From assembly GCF_023241715.1 (NCBI RefSeq), contig NZ_JALQCW010000007.1, forward strand, positions 46,044 to 110,043: a DNA stretch of 64,000 bases, given 5' to 3'. This document shows, piece after piece, positions 60,830 through 64,000 of the stretch. The position numbers and the translations under genes were made by a program. The notes under the pieces were generated by a model, which saw only the letters and a program-made list of their open reading frames with translations, ran no database searches and was not told where the DNA came from. This DNA is from Pseudomonas morbosilactucae. Its GTDB lineage: Bacteria; Pseudomonadota; Gammaproteobacteria; Pseudomonadales; Pseudomonadaceae. The stretch's first letter is position 1. Each line of letters starts with the position of its first letter.

Positions 60830-62371
60830 TCAAGTCGGTGCGCGCGGTGGATAGACCCGCGTCGGCAGCCAGAAAATCAACAGGATCAGCACCGCCGCAA
60901 TGCCGGCCATGCACAGGTAGAGATCGGCCGAGGTCAGCACCACGGCCTGCCGGTGCAGGCGCTGGGCCAACCCTGCAGCATCGCCGGCGGCCAGGGGGGA
61001 GTTGCCCAGGCGGTCCACCAGCATGGTCGAGTGGAAATGCAGGCGGTGGGTGGTGAGCACGTCCAGCACGCCGGTGGCGATCACCGCCGACAGGCCCTTC
61101 ACGGTGTTGAACCAGGCCGAGGCAAACGGCCCCTCGATCGGCTGGATGCTGCCCGTGGCGAGCATCAGCAGCGGCAGCACCGCCATGGGCTGGCCAAAGA
61201 TCTGCAGCAGTTGCAGGACGTAGAAATCGTCGCGGATCCACACCGAGGTCAGGTGCGTACCGCCCAGGCACGACAGCACCAGCATCGCCAACCCGATGCC
61301 CAGCACCCAGCGGCAATCGACCCAGCGCAAGTTGCACAGGGCAGCCACCAGCGGCAGGGCAATCAACTGCGGCAGCGCCATGACCAGCATCACCGGCGCG
61401 GTCTGCAGAGGTCGGTAACCCTGAACCTGAGCCAGGTAGCTGGAGGGAATGATGATCACCGCGGTCAGCACCACCAGCACCCCGGCCAGGGTCAGCAGGG
61501 CAAACGACAGGTTACGGATGCCGAGCATCTGCAACTTGAAGAACGGGATCGGCTGCGACCATTCGTTGATCAGGAACAGCACCAGCAACACCAGGCCGCC
61601 GACCAGCAACACGCTGATCAACGGCGAGGTGAACCAGTCCAGCCGATTGCCCTGGAGGATGCCGATCACCAGCATGCAGATCGCCGGAAACCCCAGCAGC
61701 AGGCCGCGCCAGTTGAACTGCTTGAAACGCTCCAGGCGCAGCGGGTCCTGGGGCAGGCCGTAGGCCACGGCGCCCATGGCCAACAGACAGGGTGCCACCA
61801 CTTGCCAGAACGCCCACTGCCAACCCACGTACTCGGTCCACAGCGCCGCCAGGGGGGTGCCCAGGCTGGGGCCGAAGGTGGCGGTCAGGGCGTAGCCGGC
61901 CAGGCCGTAGAGCTTGACGTTGGGCGGCAGAAAACGCAGGGCCACGGTCATCAGCATCGGCGGCAGCGCACCACCGGCCAGGCCCTGCAAGGTGCGCAAC
62001 AGCAGCAGGCTTGGGTAATCCGGGGCAAAGGGGCACAACACCCCCAGCAGGGTGAACAGGCCAATGGCGCAGAGGGTGAAGCGGCGCAGGGAAAAGGTCA
62101 CCCCGCACCAGGGTGCAAAGGCCATGGCGGCCACCGAAGTGGCGGTATAACTGGCCACCAGCCAAGTGCCTTCGTCATAGCCGATGGCGAGGGCACCACG
62201 GATATCCGCCAGGGCGATCTTGGTCACCATCTCGTTCAAGCCGGACACCAGCACCGCCAGCAACACGCCCACCAGGCCAATGATGATGCGCGGGCCGAAG
62301 GTCGGCGGGGCGATGACGGCCGGCTTGCTCGCGGCTTCCAGGGAAGCGGGCGCGGCGGCGAGGGAACTCAT
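60830..62371 (-). CDS. MFS multidrug efflux pump, DHA2 family (EmrB-like)
   Basis: A protein of 513 residues with about 14 membrane helices. Motifs: GLNEMVTKIALADIRGALAIGYDEGTWLVASYT (helix 1-2), LLLLRTLQGLAGGALPPMLM (motif of helix 4), GYALTATFGPSLGTPLAALW (motif C) and a long helical end. First gene of the efflux operon on the minus strand. Substrates of relatives are hydrophobic drugs and fatty acids. Which one is exported here is not known. Confidence 0.92.
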   Translation of the reverse strand: MSSLAAAPASLEAASKPAVIAPPTFGPRIIIGLVGVLLAVLVSGLNEMVTKIALADIRGALAIGYDEGTWLVASYTATSVAAMAFAPWCGVTFSLRRFTLCAIGLFTLLGVLCPFAPDYPSLLLLRTLQGLAGGALPPMLMTVALRFLPPNVKLYGLAGYALTATFGPSLGTPLAALWTEYVGWQWAFWQVVAPCLLAMGAVAYGLPQDPLRLERFKQFNWRGLLLGFPAICMLVIGILQGNRLDWFTSPLISVLLVGGLVLLVLFLINEWSQPIPFFKLQMLGIRNLSFALLTLAGVLVVLTAVIIIPSSYLAQVQGYRPLQTAPVMLVMALPQLIALPLVAALCNLRWVDCRWVLGIGLAMLVLSCLGGTHLTSVWIRDDFYVLQLLQIFGQPMAVLPLLMLATGSIQPIEGPFASAWFNTVKGLSAVIATGVLDVLTTHRLHFHSTMLVDRLGNSPLAAGDAAGLAQRLHRQAVVLTSADLYLCMAGIAAVLILLIFWLPTRVYPPRAPT

Positions 62372-62697
62372 GAAGGGATGACTCCGGCTTGGAAATACCG
62401 AAGCATTTTAAGAAGCGCCACTGCTGACGAAAACTGACTTATCGACAGCTTATAAGTGCACCAGACGCAACAATTACCCCGCCCCCCCACTGTAGGTTCT
62501 GGCTTGCCAGCGATGGCGTCCGCAAGATCGCTATCGCCGGCAAGCCGGCTCCTACGGGAAGACGATCGCGGTACCGGAGAAAGGATGGGCAAGCCCGAGA
62601 GGGCTGTAGGAGCTGGCTTGCCAGCGATGGCGTCCGCAAGACCGCTATCGCCGGCACGCCGGCTCCTACGGAAAGTGCCAGAGAGGGCGGGCGGGGC
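62372..62697. other. Intergenic region with REP doublets
   Basis: Gap of 326 bases between the efflux pump and a LysR gene on the same strand. It holds two near-identical REP doublets (62491-62557 and 62605-62670) and about 120 bases before the pump start, where a promoter should lie but is not clearly seen. Confidence 0.6.
62491..62670. repeat. Two near-identical REP doublets
   Basis: Each unit of about 66 bases consists of TGTAGG(A/T)(G/T)CTGGCTTGCCAGCG and an inverted ATCGCCGGC(A/C)(A/C)GCCGGCTCCTACG around GATGGCGTCCGCAAGA(T/C)CGCT. The copies at 62491-62557 and 62605-62670 differ at only a few positions, which suggests recent spread or gene conversion. Confidence 0.8.
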
Positions 62698-63618
62698 TCA
62701 GGTGGGTTGGGCTTCGTGCCAGGTTTCCTGGCAGCAGGTGCGCAGGGTTTCGCGGAACCATTTGTGGGCCGGGTCTTTGTCGTAGCGCGGGTGCCAGGCA
62801 GTGGTCAGCATCAGGGTCGGCAGGGCGATGGGCAGGGTAAAGGCCCGCAGGCGCAAGCCTAGGCGAGTCACGCTGAGCAGGGTTTCCTTGGGCACCGGCA
62901 GGATCAGGTCCGAGTCGGGCAGCATAAACATCGCGGCATGAAAACTCGGGGCAATCAGCGGCACCCGGCGTTGCAGGCCGAGTTCGGCCAGGGCAGCGTC
63001 GATGGGCCCGCGCGCGATGCCGCGTCGCGACATGCTGATATGGGGATAAGCGGCAAAGCGCTCGGCGTTGATCTCTTCGTCCAGCAGCGGGTGATCGTCA
63101 CGGACCAGGCCGACGAAGTGGGTGGAAAACAGGTTCTGCACCTTCACTTCCGGGGTCAGCGGCCGGGTGTTGCTGATGTGCAAGTCAATGCGGCCTTCGC
63201 GCAGGGCCTCGTCATCGGCGTCGCCTTCGGGGACGAAGCGCAGCTCGCACAGCGGTGCCTGACGCTCCAGGGTGTCGATCAGCCGCCCGCCGTAGACGCC
63301 GACGAAAAAGTCGTTGGCACGCACGTTGAAGCGACGCTGCAGGGCATGCAGGTCCACCTGGTCCGCCGAGCGAAACACCAGCGCCGCCTGCTCCACCACG
63401 TCCCGCACCTGGCTGCGCAGCTCCAGGGCCTTGGGCGTGGGCACCAGGCCACGGCCGGCGCGCACCAGGATCGGGTCGCCCAGGGCCTCGCGGATGCGGG
63501 TCAGGGTGCGGCTCATGGCCGCTGGGCTGAGGTTCATGCGCCGTGCGGCGCCGACCACGCTGCCCTCGTCGAGCAAGGCGTCGAGGGCCACCAGAAGGTT
63601 CATGTCCGGGAGTTGCAT
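62698..63618 (-). CDS. LysR-family transcriptional regulator
   Basis: A protein of 306 residues. Winged helix-turn-helix: LPDMNLLVALDALLDEGSVVGAARRMNLSPAAMSRTLTRIREALGD. The effector domain follows (QRRFNVRANDFFVGVYGG onward). The ATG at 63618 (MQLPDMN) is preferred; an upstream GTG at 63627 is possible. Subgroup resembles NodD/LeuO-like regulators in length and start. It is upstream of the efflux operon on the same strand, with REP units between them, so control of that operon is possible but not shown. Confidence 0.88.
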   Translation of the reverse strand: MQLPDMNLLVALDALLDEGSVVGAARRMNLSPAAMSRTLTRIREALGDPILVRAGRGLVPTPKALELRSQVRDVVEQAALVFRSADQVDLHALQRRFNVRANDFFVGVYGGRLIDTLERQAPLCELRFVPEGDADDEALREGRIDLHISNTRPLTPEVKVQNLFSTHFVGLVRDDHPLLDEEINAERFAAYPHISMSRRGIARGPIDAALAELGLQRRVPLIAPSFHAAMFMLPDSDLILPVPKETLLSVTRLGLRLRAFTLPIALPTLMLTTAWHPRYDKDPAHKWFRETLRTCCQETWHEAQPT

Positions 63619-63698
63619 GCTGAGCACTCGTGGCTGATCGGGAATGATCCGGACGCAATGCTAGCAGGCTTGTGGCTCAGAAAGAGGGCTGCCATGAC

Positions 63699-63783
63699 CG
63701 TAGGAGCCGGCTTGCCGGCGAACAGGCCCCCGAGCCGGATGCAAACCTGGAGGACGCCTTCGCTGGCAAGCCAGCTCCTACGG
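63699..63783. repeat. REP doublet
   Basis: CGTAGGAGCCGGCTTGCCGG and TTCGCTGGCAAGCCAGCTCC face each other across about 40 bases. Same family as 62491-62670. Confidence 0.75.
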
Positions 63784-63810
63784 TTGGGGGTGAGTCCGGT
63801 GGGGGGCCGT

Positions 63811-64000
63811 TCAGCGCTGCATGCCCCAGCGTTTGACGGTGACGCGCTCCAAGGTGTCGAACACCAGGTTTTCCACCAGCAGGCCGATGAGGATCACCAC
63901 CGCCAGCCCGGCGAAGACTTTGTCGGTGTAGAGCTCGTTGCGGTTCTGGAAGATGTACCAGCCCAGGCCGCCCTTGCCACTGGTGGCGCCGAACACCAGT
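63811..64000 (-). CDS. ABC transporter permease, C-terminal end (5' part outside window)
   Basis: The last 62 residues or so of a binding-protein-dependent permease of the nitrate/sulfonate/taurine type (NrtB/SsuC/TauC). It reads GATSGKGGLGWYIFQNRNELYTDKVFAGLAVVILIGLLVENLVFDTLERVTVKRWGMQR. GWYIF...TDKVFAG and the closing hydrophobic helix match the family end. The gene continues beyond base 64000. Substrate cannot be told from this part. Confidence 0.85.
   Translation of the reverse strand, partial: LVFGATSGKGGLGWYIFQNRNELYTDKVFAGLAVVILIGLLVENLVFDTLERVTVKRWGMQR

Noticed and set aside
60773..62437. Gln/His-rich + strand frame opposite the MFS pump
   Set aside because: Composition is typical of an antisense frame over membrane-protein codons.
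62491..62670. CRISPR-like repeated units
   Set aside because: Only two units, each an inverted pair of known REP type; no unique spacers or cas genes.

Overview
The window is about 64 kb of GC-rich chromosomal DNA from a Pseudomonas, most likely of the P. fluorescens group. Supporting signs are two TonB-dependent siderophore receptors with FecI/FecR signalling, a pga exopolysaccharide operon, OprB porin, Hfq/Crc-type AAYAAYAA motifs, and REP doublets of the GTAGGAGC-GGCTTGCCGGCGA type. The taxon is inferred from gene content and style, not from a marker gene.

Layout. 1-1.8 kb: end of a ferripyoverdine-type receptor. 1.9-11.4 kb: a LysR regulator and a complete non-phosphorylating L-rhamnose pathway. 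Its parts are the RhaT transporter, mutarotase, L-rhamnose dehydrogenase, lactonase, L-rhamnonate dehydratase (frameshifted here), 2-keto-3-deoxy-L-rhamnonate aldolase, lactaldehyde dehydrogenase and an OprB porin. 11.5-13.0 kb: unknown genes. 13.1-16.1 kb: a von Willebrand-type lipoprotein, an ECF sigma factor and a probable membrane anti-sigma. 16.2-16.8 kb: a frameshifted PEBP gene. 17.0-31.1 kb: a contact-dependent inhibition / two-partner secretion locus on the minus strand (TpsB, a roughly 2,420-residue TpsA/CdiA with a Fic/Doc-type C-terminal toxin, and its immunity gene), followed by an AT-rich run of displaced toxin-immunity cassettes. 31.6-37.9 kb: pgaABCD. 38.1-40.5 kb: a YdgA-like protein and a small membrane protein. 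40.6-45.7 kb: a MarR-controlled aromatic-acid efflux operon of AaeXAB type plus an outer membrane factor. 45.8-49.4 kb: RelBE-type toxin-antitoxin, DUF2789, YbaK, NfeD and slipin. 49.5-54.2 kb: a GT39-like glycosyltransferase, a large unknown exported protein and a DUF3142 protein. 54.2-58.2 kb: a hydroxamate-type receptor with FecR/FecI and a Fur box. 58.3-62.4 kb: an EmrAB/OMF-type efflux operon. 62.4-64 kb: REP doublets, a LysR regulator and the end of an ABC permease.

The most interesting region is 18.4-22.5 kb. Four toxin modules, one still fused to CdiA and three stranded downstream, each begin at a copy of the same short linker, CTTTTG(C/G)ACCA on the + strand. Most have an immunity gene starting on or just after the toxin stop codon. 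Between the working module and the stranded ones lie a strong terminator, a hairpin, a 10-bp-phased degenerate repeat array and a remnant of a regulator gene.

A caution: at least six otherwise intact reading frames (L-rhamnonate dehydratase, PEBP, an immunity-like gene, the CDI immunity gene, TpsA and the FUSC transporter) are each broken by one single-base indel, several in GC-rich runs. This looks more like consensus error than decay. The in-frame stops in the stranded toxin cassettes look like real decay.
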